Counted from the first letter of the stretch, positions 39,237 to 48,001 are shown. The stretch: 48,042 nt of DNA from JAGOTP01 sp964600845 (GCA_964600845.1 CAZRJW010000008.1:1-48042), one strand, 5' to 3'. Notes: generated by a model from the letters alone, not told the origin. Made by a program: numbers and translations.

Positions 39237-41867
39237 ATGCAGAACTCCCAAGATTTCCCCAAAAACTACACCTCTCAAGCTGTTGAGGAGGGACTATACA
39301 AACGCTGGGAGGAATCTGGGGTCTTTAACCCGGATTCATTGCCTGATCGCAATAAAACGGGCGAACCATACTGCATTATGATGCCGCCGCCCAACCGCAC
39401 GGGAACCCTCCATATGGGCCATGCGACCATGCTTGCGGTCCAAGATGTGCTCATTCGGTTCCATCGTTTGCGTGGACGAAAAACGTGGTGGATTCCAGGG
39501 ACGGATCACGCGGCAATTTCGACGCAGGTAAAGGTCGAGCAGGTTTTGATCAAGGAAGGGATGAAGGATCCACGTCGAGAATTAGGGCGCGAAGGGTTCT
39601 TGGAGAAGGTCCGAGAATTTGCAGAGAAATCTGCGAACACCATCCGTCATCAAACACGCATGATGGGATCTTCGTGTGATTGGTCGAACGAGCGCTATAC
39701 CTTGGATGAGCCACGAAATCGTGCCGTGAATGAAGTCTTCAAACTCATGTTTGAAGATGGGATTATTGAGCGTGGGTATCGGATCGTAAACTGGGACCCA
39801 CAATTTCAAACAACGTTATCTGATGATGAGGTGTTGGCGAAGCCCGTAAAAGGCAAGCTCTATACCTTTAAATATGACGCCGATTTTCCGATCGTGATTT
39901 CCACGACACGTCCGGAAACAAAGTTTGGAGATACGGCGGTCGCGGTGCATCCAGAAGACGAACGCTACAAGCAGTATGTTGGAAAAGTCTTCACGCCCGT
40001 TTTTTGTGGGAAGCAGCTGGAGATTAAAATCGTCGCAGATACCTGCGTTGATCCGGCCTTTGGAACGGGGGCTCTTGGGGTAACGCCCGCACATGCCGTG
40101 ATCGATGAAGAGATTGCACAGCGTCACGCCCTTCAAGCGATTCAGGTGATTGGGATGGATGGGTGTCTTCTGCCAGTGGTAGGGGAGGCATTCGTTGGAA
40201 AAACAATTACGGAAGCACGAGAGCTTATCGAGCAGCAGCTTCAGGCTTCCGGTCTTTTGGTAAGCGTCGAAGAGATCGATCAAAATCTTCCGATCGCAGA
40301 ACGCGGCGGGGCACCGGTCGAACAGCTCCCGATGCGCCAGTGGTTTGTCCGCGTGAACAAGCCGTTTACGCTTCGTCAGGATACGCTCGGCCGTTGGAAG
40401 AAAGGCGAGAAGGCGACCTTGAAAGAGCTCATGCAGCATTCGGTGCAGTCAGGACAAACAAAAATCGTTCCGGACCGTTTCTTCAAAACCTACTTCCACT
40501 GGATCGATAACCTCCGTGATTGGTGTATTTCCCGTCAGATTTGGTTCGGGCATCGCATTCCGGTCTGGTATCGGGATGCAGAAATGAGATATGGCGAGAC
40601 TTCTCCCGGTGAAGGTTGGACGCAAGATCCAGATACCCTCGATACCTGGTTTTCCTCTGGTATGTGGACGTTCTCGGCGCTTGGGTGGCCAAACGCGGAA
40701 GAATGGGAAAAGAATAAAGTATTCCACCCAACCTCGGTGCTTGAAACAGGCTACGATATTATTTTCTTTTGGGTCGCGCGCATGATTCTCATGTCGACCT
40801 ATGTGTTGGGTGAAGTCCCATTTAAGGACGTGTATCTCCACGGCTTGGTTCGTGATGAGCAGGGTCGAAAGATGTCGAAATCCCTTGGAAATGTGCTTGA
40901 TCCGCTCGAAGTAATTCCAAAATATGGAACGGATGCAGTCCGCTTGTCGCTTCTCATGGGAACAACGCCAGGCCAAGACGTGAAGTTGTCTGAGGCCAAG
41001 ATCGAAGGGTTGAAGTTGTTCGCCAACAAACTTTGGAACATCTCACGTTTCTGCGTGATGCAGATGGAAGATGAAACAGTCTCTCCAGAAACGCTGGCGG
41101 ACCAGTGGTTGAAAACCCGTTTAGCCGGAACGGTTGCTTCTGTGACAAAGAAGATTGAGACGTACCAATTCTCGTCTGCAGCGGAAGAGCTCCGTGACTT
41201 CACCTGGTCTGAACTTGCGGACTGGTATTTGGAGATCTCAAAAGTTGAAAAAGGCAAGGCAGCGATTTTGCGAGAAACCTTGAAAACAATCCTGATTCTC
41301 TGGCATCCGTTCATGCCGTTCGTGACCGAAGAAATTTGGCGCTTAGCGGGCTATGAGGGTTTGCTTGCGCTTGCTGAATGGCCCATGCAGCCGGTCGTGG
41401 CCGGTGAGCAGGGTGTGCTCGAGGCATTTACGTCTCTTCAGGCGATCGTGACGGATATTCGACGTGTACGTGCGGAGCAGGGCGTTGAAGCGGGCAAGCA
41501 GCTGGAATGTGTGATCAAAGCGTCTCCTGCTCAGCGACTCATGATCGATGCGAACGCAGAGTGGCTGAAGCGCTTAGCAGGCTTGAACGCGCTTCTCTGC
41601 GGAGAAGGGGTCCCAGAAGGCTGGGAGACCTATGCCTCCGGGCAGATGGTGATTGCGCTGAACCTCGATGCGGCGATTGATCATGAAGCGGAGCGTGAAA
41701 AGGCAACGAGGGAGTTGGTGGCGGTTGAAGCCTATATCGTTTCCCTAGACCAAAAACTCGCAAACCAAGAATTCACCTCAAAAGCGCCTGCGAAAGTGAT
41801 CGACGAGATGAAAAAGAAGCAAGAAGAGGCGAAGGCAAAGCGTGAAGTACTGCTGAAAAAGATCTAA
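39237..41867 (+). CDS. valS: Valyl-tRNA synthetase
   Basis: This 876-aa class Ia synthetase charges tRNA-Val. The HIGH-type motif is HMGH at residues 59-62 (PPPNRTGTLHMGHA), and KMSKS is at 545-549. The editing domain (about 190-330) contains TTRPETKFGDTAVAV, typical of ValS. The anticodon-binding domain and a C-terminal coiled coil (about 810-876) are present. Its length is that of the standard bacterial enzyme. It leads the plus-strand group with a hypothetical gene, tyrS, argS, bactofilin and a DAGK-like gene, 17 nt before the hypothetical gene. Confidence 0.96.
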   Translation: MQNSQDFPKNYTSQAVEEGLYKRWEESGVFNPDSLPDRNKTGEPYCIMMPPPNRTGTLHMGHATMLAVQDVLIRFHRLRGRKTWWIPGTDHAAISTQVKVEQVLIKEGMKDPRRELGREGFLEKVREFAEKSANTIRHQTRMMGSSCDWSNERYTLDEPRNRAVNEVFKLMFEDGIIERGYRIVNWDPQFQTTLSDDEVLAKPVKGKLYTFKYDADFPIVISTTRPETKFGDTAVAVHPEDERYKQYVGKVFTPVFCGKQLEIKIVADTCVDPAFGTGALGVTPAHAVIDEEIAQRHALQAIQVIGMDGCLLPVVGEAFVGKTITEARELIEQQLQASGLLVSVEEIDQNLPIAERGGAPVEQLPMRQWFVRVNKPFTLRQDTLGRWKKGEKATLKELMQHSVQSGQTKIVPDRFFKTYFHWIDNLRDWCISRQIWFGHRIPVWYRDAEMRYGETSPGEGWTQDPDTLDTWFSSGMWTFSALGWPNAEEWEKNKVFHPTSVLETGYDIIFFWVARMILMSTYVLGEVPFKDVYLHGLVRDEQGRKMSKSLGNVLDPLEVIPKYGTDAVRLSLLMGTTPGQDVKLSEAKIEGLKLFANKLWNISRFCVMQMEDETVSPETLADQWLKTRLAGTVASVTKKIETYQFSSAAEELRDFTWSELADWYLEISKVEKGKAAILRETLKTILILWHPFMPFVTEEIWRLAGYEGLLALAEWPMQPVVAGEQGVLEAFTSLQAIVTDIRRVRAEQGVEAGKQLECVIKASPAQRLMIDANAEWLKRLAGLNALLCGEGVPEGWETYASGQMVIALNLDAAIDHEAEREKATRELVAVEAYIVSLDQKLANQEFTSKAPAKVIDEMKKKQEEAKAKREVLLKKI

Positions 41868-41884
41868 GTAAACCTTCCCTACCT

Positions 41885-42559
41885 ATGACGCGCCAACGCA
41901 TTGTCGGAATACTGATCATCGCGATATCGGTAGTGCTTATTGTCGTGATAGGTGGAAAATTACGCGACCAGAAATCGGTTAACGAGCTTCCGGCTCAAAT
42001 TCAAGGAGCTGTTTCCAGAGAGCTGCCTGGGATCAAGCTAAAGCCATCACGCATTACCTCGAGTACTGTTCCTGGATGGGATGTGTATACAAGTGAGCAA
42101 CTAGGAATCCAGATTGAAATTCCTTCAAACTGGGATAGACGAGAATACTATACGGGTTTGAAACCAGATGAGGTTGTTTCGGTTGCGTTTGATCCAGTGA
42201 AGGTTGTGACGCAATTAGAATACCAGACATTTGATCAGTCGGCGGGCCGCGTGCACATTCGCCGTGAGTCGCCCTATGCATGGGCTTCTGTTATAGGGCT
42301 AACACAATCAAGAAAAATTGGCCCAGAGCAGATCCTGGTGAAGTATTCAGAATCTGACCCAACGATACCCGCTCCAAATCCTGCCTGGGTTGGTTTGGCT
42401 TCAGAAAACTACTTCAGCACCTCAAATACCGTTCCGTTTTCTATCGAGTTCGTGTATCCGGCGATCGAGCGTCAGGATGCGAAGAAGCAACAGGTTTTTG
42501 AGAAAATTCTAGAATCGGTCCGGTCTGTCCCTCTTCCTATTTACGGCCGAGATCCGTAA
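41885..42559 (+). CDS. Membrane-anchored hypothetical protein between valS and tyrS
   Basis: This 224-aa protein is not recognised. It has one N-terminal transmembrane helix (about residues 6-24), a linker to about residue 65 and a single extracellular domain starting VYTSEQLGIQIEIPSNWD. That opening is reminiscent of PsbP/Mog1-like domains (strand, then I-P-x-x-W). The end region QQVFEKILESVRSV resembles the closing helix of that fold. No active-site motif is seen. It lies 17 nt after valS and 11 nt before tyrS. The start codon is preceded by CCT. Confidence 0.7.
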   Translation: MTRQRIVGILIIAISVVLIVVIGGKLRDQKSVNELPAQIQGAVSRELPGIKLKPSRITSSTVPGWDVYTSEQLGIQIEIPSNWDRREYYTGLKPDEVVSVAFDPVKVVTQLEYQTFDQSAGRVHIRRESPYAWASVIGLTQSRKIGPEQILVKYSESDPTIPAPNPAWVGLASENYFSTSNTVPFSIEFVYPAIERQDAKKQQVFEKILESVRSVPLPIYGRDP

Positions 42560-42570
42560 GATACGCCGGT

Positions 42571-43785
42571 ATGTCTATGCCCACGCTCGACCCCCAAAAA
42601 CTCGAATGGTTTTTGAATCATGGAATTGAAGAGGTGCTCCCCTCGAAGGAGGCGCTGCGCACGAAGCTCCTGTCAGGTGACCGGATTCGTGTCTATTTGG
42701 GTGTCGATCCATCCGGACCCACCATGCATATCGGGCATGCAATCGCGCTTCAGAAGCTGGCTGAACTTCAGGAGCTTGGCCATGAAGTGATCTTGTTGTT
42801 GGGAGATTTTACCGCCATGATCGGCGATCCAACGGATAAGTTGGCTACGCGTAAACAGCTGACCAAAGAACAGGTCCAAGAAAACTTGATTGCCTATAAA
42901 GAGCAGGCGGGACGTTTTTTGAACTTCGGGGGAGATAACCCGGTTCAGATTAAATTCAACAATGATTGGTTAGGGAAGATGTCGTTTGTTGATGTGATCG
43001 AACTCGCTGCGCATTTCACGGTGCAGCAGATGTTGGAACGCGATATGTTTGAAAAGCGCATTGCGGAGGGCAAGCCGGTCCACCTCCACGAATTTTTGTA
43101 CCCTCTCATGCAGGGCTATGATTCCGTCGCGATGGATGTGGATCTCGAGGTCGGTGGAAATGACCAAACCTTCAACATGTTGGCCGGTCGTACGTTGCTG
43201 AAAGCGATTAAAGGGAAGGAAAAATTTGTGATGCGCTGTCGTTTGTTAACCGATCCAACGGGAAAGAAAATGGGCAAATCAGAAGGAAACATGATTTCAC
43301 TCATGGATGATCCGATCGACGCCTACGGTAAGTTGATGAGTTGGCCAGACAGCATGATCATTTCCGGATTTGAAACGTTAACGAATCTTTCCAAGGAGGA
43401 AATTGCGGTCCGAAAACAGAAGATGGAAGTGGGCGAGAATCCGATCACCTTAAAACGGGAATTGGCAGAGCTTGTGATTGGCTGGGCCTTTAGTCCAGAG
43501 GCGGCGAAGCAGGCGGCGGAACACTTCACGCGTGTCCACCAGCAAGGAGAACGCCCAGAAGAGATGGCGGAACTTGAACTGACGGAAGTGGAGCTCCCGA
43601 TTCTCGACCTCTTGGTTCGTGGAGGGCTCGTGACCTCAAAAGGAGAAGCGCGGCGCCAAGTTGAGCAGAAAGCGGTACACGTGGATGACGTCGTGATTGA
43701 AGATATCAACACGGTCATCGCTCTTCGTGATGGAATGGTGGTGCAGAAAGGCAAGCGTCACTTCGTAAAGATCGTGAAGAAATAA
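42571..43785 (+). CDS. tyrS: Tyrosyl-tRNA synthetase
   Basis: This 404-aa class Ic synthetase charges tRNA-Tyr. The HIGH motif is HIGH at residues 53-56 (GVDPSGPTMHIGHA). The KMSKS-type loop is KMGKS at about 233-237, with GGNDQTFN in the active site. A C-terminal S4 RNA-binding domain (about 340-404) is present. It lies 11 nt after the hypothetical membrane gene and 6 nt before argS, with TAAGAT (42557-42562) 8 nt before its ATG as a possible internal promoter. Confidence 0.95.
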   Translation: MSMPTLDPQKLEWFLNHGIEEVLPSKEALRTKLLSGDRIRVYLGVDPSGPTMHIGHAIALQKLAELQELGHEVILLLGDFTAMIGDPTDKLATRKQLTKEQVQENLIAYKEQAGRFLNFGGDNPVQIKFNNDWLGKMSFVDVIELAAHFTVQQMLERDMFEKRIAEGKPVHLHEFLYPLMQGYDSVAMDVDLEVGGNDQTFNMLAGRTLLKAIKGKEKFVMRCRLLTDPTGKKMGKSEGNMISLMDDPIDAYGKLMSWPDSMIISGFETLTNLSKEEIAVRKQKMEVGENPITLKRELAELVIGWAFSPEAAKQAAEHFTRVHQQGERPEEMAELELTEVELPILDLLVRGGLVTSKGEARRQVEQKAVHVDDVVIEDINTVIALRDGMVVQKGKRHFVKIVKK

Positions 43786-43791
43786 TATAGT

Positions 43792-45558
43792 ATGAACGTG
43801 AATTACGCTTGGGGAGAATGGACGCATGCGCTCGCAGAACGGATCAGCACGATTGTCGGTGCCCCCGTTGAGGCGCGTGAAGTAACGCGTCCTCAAGACG
43901 AGAACTGGGGCGACCTTTCGTTTGCTTGCTTCAAGTATGCGAAAGCGATGGGAAAGAATCCGGCGGAACTCGCGCTCTTGGTGGCTGAACAGCTGACAAG
44001 TGCCCTTCCTTGGGTTGAAACGGCGGTAGCCATGGGTCCGTATGTCAACATTAGATTAGTCACGTCCCTGGCGGTCGAGCGAGTGATTCAAGACGTAGAG
44101 ATGGATCACGCAAGCTACGGTTTCACGCAACCAGCGGTGGAAAAGCCCGTCATTTTTGAGTACGCCAATCCGAATACCCATAAAGAAATCCACATTGGGC
44201 ATCTGCGAAATTTCACGTTGGGGGCAGCGACGGTCCGCGTGATGAAGGCGGCAGGTCGAGCAGTTGTGCCGGTGAGTTACGTGAATGATGTGGGGACAAA
44301 CGTAGGAAAATGTTTGTGGCAGTTGGTTCGCACGCAGGGCTATTCGGTGAAGGAGTTGAACGAAGCGCAGGTAGATGCGTTGCTCCAAGCGGTTCCAGCA
44401 GAGCAGCGAACCGGGAAGTATTTGGGCCAGCTGTATACCGAGGCGACCACGCTCGCGGAAGATGAGACGCACACCCCAGAGATCTCCTACGTTCAAACGA
44501 AACTGGAAGAGCATGATCCAGCTTGGGAACGTCTTTGGCGCGTCACACGTGATTGGTGTATCGATGAGTTACATCGAATTTTTGGAGAATTAGGCGTTCA
44601 GGTGGAACGTCAGTATTTTGAATCAACCTATTTGGATGAAAGTGGTCGTCTCGTGGATGAGTTGTTGAGTCAGGGGATTGCGAAGGAAAGCCAAGGCGCC
44701 GTGATTGTTGACATGGAAGAAGAGAAGCTCGGCATCTTGGTGATGCGTAAGGGGGATGGAACGCTCCTGTACGCAGCTAAAGATCTGTCGTTGGCCGACC
44801 AGAAGTGTCGTGACTATCCGGATGCAAGTTCGCTTGAGATTTTGGTGGACGTCCGCCAAGTTCCCTACGTCAAACAACTAGCTGAGGTTATGCGTCGCCG
44901 CAAGACGGCTCTCCCGATCGAATCGTTCGGGTATGAGCTGGTTCGTCTCCCGGAGGGGACGATGAGCAGCCGCAAGGGAACGATCGTGACCTATCAAGGG
45001 CTGCGAGATGCAGTATTCGCCTACGCAGAAGAAGGGATTCGTACCCGACACGCAGACTGGAATGCAGAACAGATCCACTCCGTTGCAACAGATTTGGCAA
45101 AAGCGGGTCTCATTTTTGGCATGCTCAAACAGGACAACGACAAATCGATTGTCTTCGACATGAAAGAAGCTCTGTCTTTCGATGGGGCAACCGGCCCGTA
45201 CTGTCAGTATTCAATCGTTCGTCTGTCTTCGATTTTGCGGAAAGCAGCGGCGAAAGGACTTCATGCCGCAAAAAACGCTGCAAATGCCTACACACATGAT
45301 TCTGAAAAAGCGTTAGCGATGGCGCTCGCCACCTTCCCATCGATCGTGATGATGGCGGGTCGCGATCAGCGTCCTTCGGTGGTCGCGCATTGGTGTGTGG
45401 AAACAGCTCAATACGTTAACGCTTTCTATCGCGACGTCCCGGTGTTGGATGCCACCAAAGAAGAGGCGGAGAGTCGTCTTCGACTCGCGCAGGCAGCAAA
45501 GGAGGTCCTGATTCAAGGGCTTGGATTATTGGGTATTTCTGTCCCTGAGGAGATGTAG
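43792..45558 (+). CDS. argS: Arginyl-tRNA synthetase
   Basis: This 588-aa class Ia synthetase charges tRNA-Arg. The N-terminal additional domain is present (about residues 1-110), the HIGH motif is at 134-137 in EYANPNTHKEIHIGH, and the KMSKS equivalent MSSRKG is at 391-396, the degenerate form usual for this enzyme. The DALR anticodon-binding domain closes the protein (about 465-588, with GPYCQYSIVRLSSIL at its start). It lies 6 nt after tyrS. Confidence 0.96.
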   Translation: MNVNYAWGEWTHALAERISTIVGAPVEAREVTRPQDENWGDLSFACFKYAKAMGKNPAELALLVAEQLTSALPWVETAVAMGPYVNIRLVTSLAVERVIQDVEMDHASYGFTQPAVEKPVIFEYANPNTHKEIHIGHLRNFTLGAATVRVMKAAGRAVVPVSYVNDVGTNVGKCLWQLVRTQGYSVKELNEAQVDALLQAVPAEQRTGKYLGQLYTEATTLAEDETHTPEISYVQTKLEEHDPAWERLWRVTRDWCIDELHRIFGELGVQVERQYFESTYLDESGRLVDELLSQGIAKESQGAVIVDMEEEKLGILVMRKGDGTLLYAAKDLSLADQKCRDYPDASSLEILVDVRQVPYVKQLAEVMRRRKTALPIESFGYELVRLPEGTMSSRKGTIVTYQGLRDAVFAYAEEGIRTRHADWNAEQIHSVATDLAKAGLIFGMLKQDNDKSIVFDMKEALSFDGATGPYCQYSIVRLSSILRKAAAKGLHAAKNAANAYTHDSEKALAMALATFPSIVMMAGRDQRPSVVAHWCVETAQYVNAFYRDVPVLDATKEEAESRLRLAQAAKEVLIQGLGLLGISVPEEM

Positions 45559-45578
45559 TGCTGCGGAGTGTGTGAATA

Positions 45579-45587
45579 TGCTATGCT
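45579..45587 (+). promoter_or_regulatory. Extended -10 before the bactofilin gene
   Basis: TGC-TATGCT (45579-45587) is an extended -10 in the 61-bp gap after argS, 32 nt before the bactofilin ATG at 45620. It may give the bactofilin/DAGK-like pair its own transcript. Confidence 0.5.
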
Positions 45588-45619
45588 TCCTTCAATAAGA
45601 ACTTTGACCTGATCTGATT

Positions 45620-46057
45620 ATGTTCGGCACAAAACCGTCCGATGGAAGCGTATTTGCGGTAGGAAAAGGAGAAGGGGACCATTTGTCAGCGACTTTGATC
45701 GCACGTGGCGTCCGGGTTGAAGGCGAATTCACCAGCCAGGGCGACGTCGCGATTGAAGGAGAGGTCTCGGGGACACTGAGCTGTTCAGGAGCGCTCACGG
45801 TCGGCGTTGAAGCTAAAATAAAGGCAGATGTGAAGGCAAATGACGTGGTCGTCGCGGGAATTGTGGAGGGAAATATCACCGCCGCGCGGAGACTTGAGCT
45901 TAAGTCGGGTGCACGCGTTACAGGAGACGTTGTGTGTGAAGTGATCTGCGTCGAGGCCGGCGCTTCATTGAATGGAAAGGTTTCGTCAGGGAAGCGGTTG
46001 GTGGAGGTGCAGACGGTCAATACGAAGCGCCCTGAACGCGCTTCAGCGGGCGCCTAG
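45620..46057 (+). CDS. Bactofilin-family cytoskeletal protein
   Basis: This 145-aa protein is a bactofilin, a nucleotide-free filament-forming beta-helix protein that localises cell-wall enzymes. The DUF583 core (about residues 22-130) shows stacked turns such as GDVAIEGEVSGTLSCSG, VVVAGIVEGNITA and LKSGARVTGDVVCE, one turn every 16-19 residues. The short N-terminal tail is the membrane-interacting kind, and the C-terminal tail is hydrophilic. It precedes the DAGK-like gene by 15 nt. A link to the lytic enzymes elsewhere in the window is plausible but inferred. Confidence 0.92.
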   Translation: MFGTKPSDGSVFAVGKGEGDHLSATLIARGVRVEGEFTSQGDVAIEGEVSGTLSCSGALTVGVEAKIKADVKANDVVVAGIVEGNITAARRLELKSGARVTGDVVCEVICVEAGASLNGKVSSGKRLVEVQTVNTKRPERASAGA

Positions 46058-46072
46058 CCTGAGTGCCGTGGT

Positions 46073-46861
46073 ATGAACCCGGCCTTCGCCTACGTCTACG
46101 ATGAAACAGCCGCGTTGCCACGGTATGCAACGGAGCTGGGTCGTATCGAAACGGAAGCGAGTCGATGCGGAATCGATGGCCGTATTGCGCGCCTCGGAGT
46201 ATTTCGCCAGCCAAAGAAAGTGATTGAAGAGGCGGTTAATTACGGAGCAAAGACGATTGTGTTTGTCGGGACGGATCAATCCGTCTATCACCACTTAGCT
46301 GCGTTAATTGAGCTTGATGTGACGGTCGCTTTTTTGCCGCTCGAGCCAAATAGCGGACTCGGCTGGGCGTTAGGAATCCCCACGGGGTCAAAAGGGGTTG
46401 AAATTATCGCTGGACGCCTCACCGAAACGATTGACGTCGGTTTTTTAAACGATAAGCCATTCTTAACGGAGATTTCCTTGCCGCAGACTGCCGCTGCGAT
46501 TGAAGTCAATAAAAAATATCGTGTACGGCCAACCGAGCGCGGATCGATCGCGATCCGAAATATCGGCTCACTCTATTGTGGAACGAAAACGATTGCGCAC
46601 CCAGCGGATGGTCAGCTTGAGGTGGTTTTACAATCGGAGATGCGGGGGAAGGGCTTGAAGCATTTTTTCCGTTCAGAACTCATCGAGACGAAGCTTTTTC
46701 TCCAAGAGGGAACGGTCGTCTGTAAGGACGGGATTCATGGATTTGTCGACGGATCCGCGGGATTATCCGGGACAAGTCTTCACTTTTTGATCAAACCCAA
46801 GGCCGCCCGAGTGATTATTGGGAGGAGCTGTCAGTGGCGTAAGGATAGAGAGAAAAACTAA
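46073..46861 (+). CDS. Diacylglycerol/NAD kinase-fold protein with altered motif
   Basis: This 262-aa protein resembles the catalytic fold of diacylglycerol kinases. AKTIVFVGTDQSVYHHLAAL occupies the place of the nucleotide loop GGDGT, here changed to GTDQS. FLPLEPNSGLGWALGIP replaces the LGTGNDFARALGIP segment, and ETIDVGFLNDKPFLTEIS matches the usual strand after it. Loss of the GGDGT glycines and of the GTGND loop makes lipid-kinase activity doubtful. The beta-sandwich C-terminal domain is present. It lies 15 nt after the bactofilin gene and 76 nt before tRNA-Leu. Confidence 0.7.
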   Translation: MNPAFAYVYDETAALPRYATELGRIETEASRCGIDGRIARLGVFRQPKKVIEEAVNYGAKTIVFVGTDQSVYHHLAALIELDVTVAFLPLEPNSGLGWALGIPTGSKGVEIIAGRLTETIDVGFLNDKPFLTEISLPQTAAAIEVNKKYRVRPTERGSIAIRNIGSLYCGTKTIAHPADGQLEVVLQSEMRGKGLKHFFRSELIETKLFLQEGTVVCKDGIHGFVDGSAGLSGTSLHFLIKPKAARVIIGRSCQWRKDREKN

Positions 46862-46886
46862 GAAGTCTCCCTGAAAGAGCTATTCG

Positions 46887-46924
46887 TTGACCATTTTTCG
46901 GACATCCGTTATTATAGCGCCACA
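46887..46924 (+). promoter_or_regulatory. tRNA-Leu promoter with GC-rich discriminator
   Basis: TTGACC (46887-46892), a 17-nt spacer and TATTAT (46910-46915) are followed by AGCGCCACA. The 11-mer ATAGCGCCACA (46914-46924) is identical, and identically placed, to that of the tRNA-Gln promoter. Confidence 0.85.
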
Positions 46925-46937
46925 TCGAAAGATTTTT

Positions 46938-47024
46938 GGGCGAGTGGCGAAATTGGCAGACGCACTACCTTGAGGTGGTAGCACCCGCAAGGGTATGAGG
47001 GTTCAAGTCCCTCCTCGCCCACCA
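46938..47024 (+). tRNA. tRNA-Leu (anticodon GAG)
   Basis: GGGCGAG (46938-46944) pairs with CTCGCCC (47014-47020). The discriminator is A, and CCA is encoded at 47022-47024. The anticodon arm CTACC-TTGAGGT-GGTAG gives GAG. A long variable arm (CACCCGCAAGGGTAT region) marks it as a class II tRNA. The T-arm has GGTTCAAGTCC. Confidence 0.96.
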
Positions 47025-47026
47025 TG

Positions 47027-47063
47027 AAAAATTCCCTATACCGCGCGGTACTGGGGATTTTTC
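47027..47063 (+). terminator. tRNA-Leu terminator
   Basis: AAAAATTCCC (47027-47036) pairs with GGGGATTTTT (with one G-U), and an inner TACCG-CG-CGGTA stem extends the hairpin. A T-rich tail follows. It starts 2 nt after the encoded CCA. Confidence 0.88.
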
Positions 47064-47148
47064 TTTTCCAAGAATTTGTTTGATTTCTTTTTCATGCATG
47101 GTAAAACGGGGTGAGGCCTTTTCACATCAACCCAGCAAACAAAGAGTT

Positions 47149-47153
47149 GGAGG
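47149..47153 (+). promoter_or_regulatory. Strong Shine-Dalgarno of the recombinase-like pseudogene
   Basis: GGAGG lies 7 nt before the ATG at 47161. Together with the site at 10972-10978 it is one of only two clear SDs before genes in the window. Confidence 0.75.
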
Positions 47154-47160
47154 TTCTGCG

Positions 47161-47991
47161 ATGACGAAGAATGAACGCTTCACTCTCCGTGACGAAGTCG
47201 TGTGTGAGTTCGTGATCTATGCTCGTTAGGAGTGTCGACTGGGGGCGGAAGGAGTTGTCTTCTACGAAGCGGAGATTCACGACTTTCTTCGATATCTGGA
47301 GGGTCAGTTACTGTGCTTGACCGACCTGACGGCGCGTACCGCAATGGCCTGGCTTGATAGTCGGCCAGGGAAGCTCCGCGAGCGAAAGCGGCGATATGAG
47401 GCGGTGAAGCGTTTCTATTCGTTCCTCGCTTGGTGCGGATACTGTGCGTACGATCCAAAGCTTCACCATGCCTTGGGGAAGGGGGAGCCGGCTCCTCCTT
47501 CTCCTCCTCTTCCTCGGCCTATTCAGGTAAGTCTTTCGGACGAGGAAGTGCATACGCTCCTCACTCCCCCCAAGACGGATGACCCGTATCTCCTTCGGAC
47601 GTACACCTTCCTCCTCCTACTGCTGGTGTCGCGACTGAGCCTCGATAAGCTGTTCTGGCTCAATCTTGATCAGCTGGATCTCGTCGGTGGGTTCTTGCGC
47701 TTCGGAGTCCATTCCTGCGCGGGCGGGTGCAAGATTCCGAGGGAGTACGGTGGAGTTTTGAAGTGTTACCTCGAGGAAGCGCGCCCACACCTCATGCTCG
47801 AACAGGGGGTGACGCGGTCGCGCTACCTTTTCCTCTTCCCGGCAAAAGGGGTGCCTAGGAACCAACGAGGCTTCTGGCGAGCAATGGCGGACTATTCGCG
47901 GTTTTGCGGAGTCCCGATCGTTACGCGGCCTGTTTTCGCCTGTACCTTCGCCCACGGAGTCGAGCGCTTCCTCCGTGCCAGCGATCCCTGA
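47161..47991 (+). pseudogene. Decayed tyrosine recombinase (Xer/phage-integrase-like)
   Basis: The frame from the ATG at 47161 is broken at codon 23 by TAG (47227-47229), then stays open to the TGA at 47989. The translated part has the SAM-like N-terminal core-binding layout (TARTAMAWLDSRPGKLRERK, then FYSFLAWCGYC) and a recognisable catalytic domain: SRLSLDKLFWLNLDQLDL, YLEEARPHL and NQRGFWRAMADYSRFCGVP. The catalytic box normally reading HxLRHTFA here reads RPVFACTFA, so His, Arg and His are all replaced. The protein ends before the HxxY tyrosine region. An inactive remnant, or an inactive paralogue with a recent nonsense mutation, fits. It is G+C-rich with a strong SD and sits 137 nt after tRNA-Leu, as integrases of islands often do. 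Confidence 0.75.
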
Positions 47992-48001
47992 AGTGCTCGT
48001 C

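Noticed and set aside
46024..46053. Hairpin at the end of the bactofilin gene as a terminator
   Set aside because: GCGCCC/GGGCGC pairing exists, but it lies within the coding end, has competing stems and lacks a T-tract, and the next gene starts 15 nt later.
47227..47229. TAG as a recoded sense codon
   Set aside because: TAG ends other genes in the window, such as the one at 1182, and TGA and TAA also act as stops. The in-frame TAG in the recombinase is better read as a nonsense mutation.
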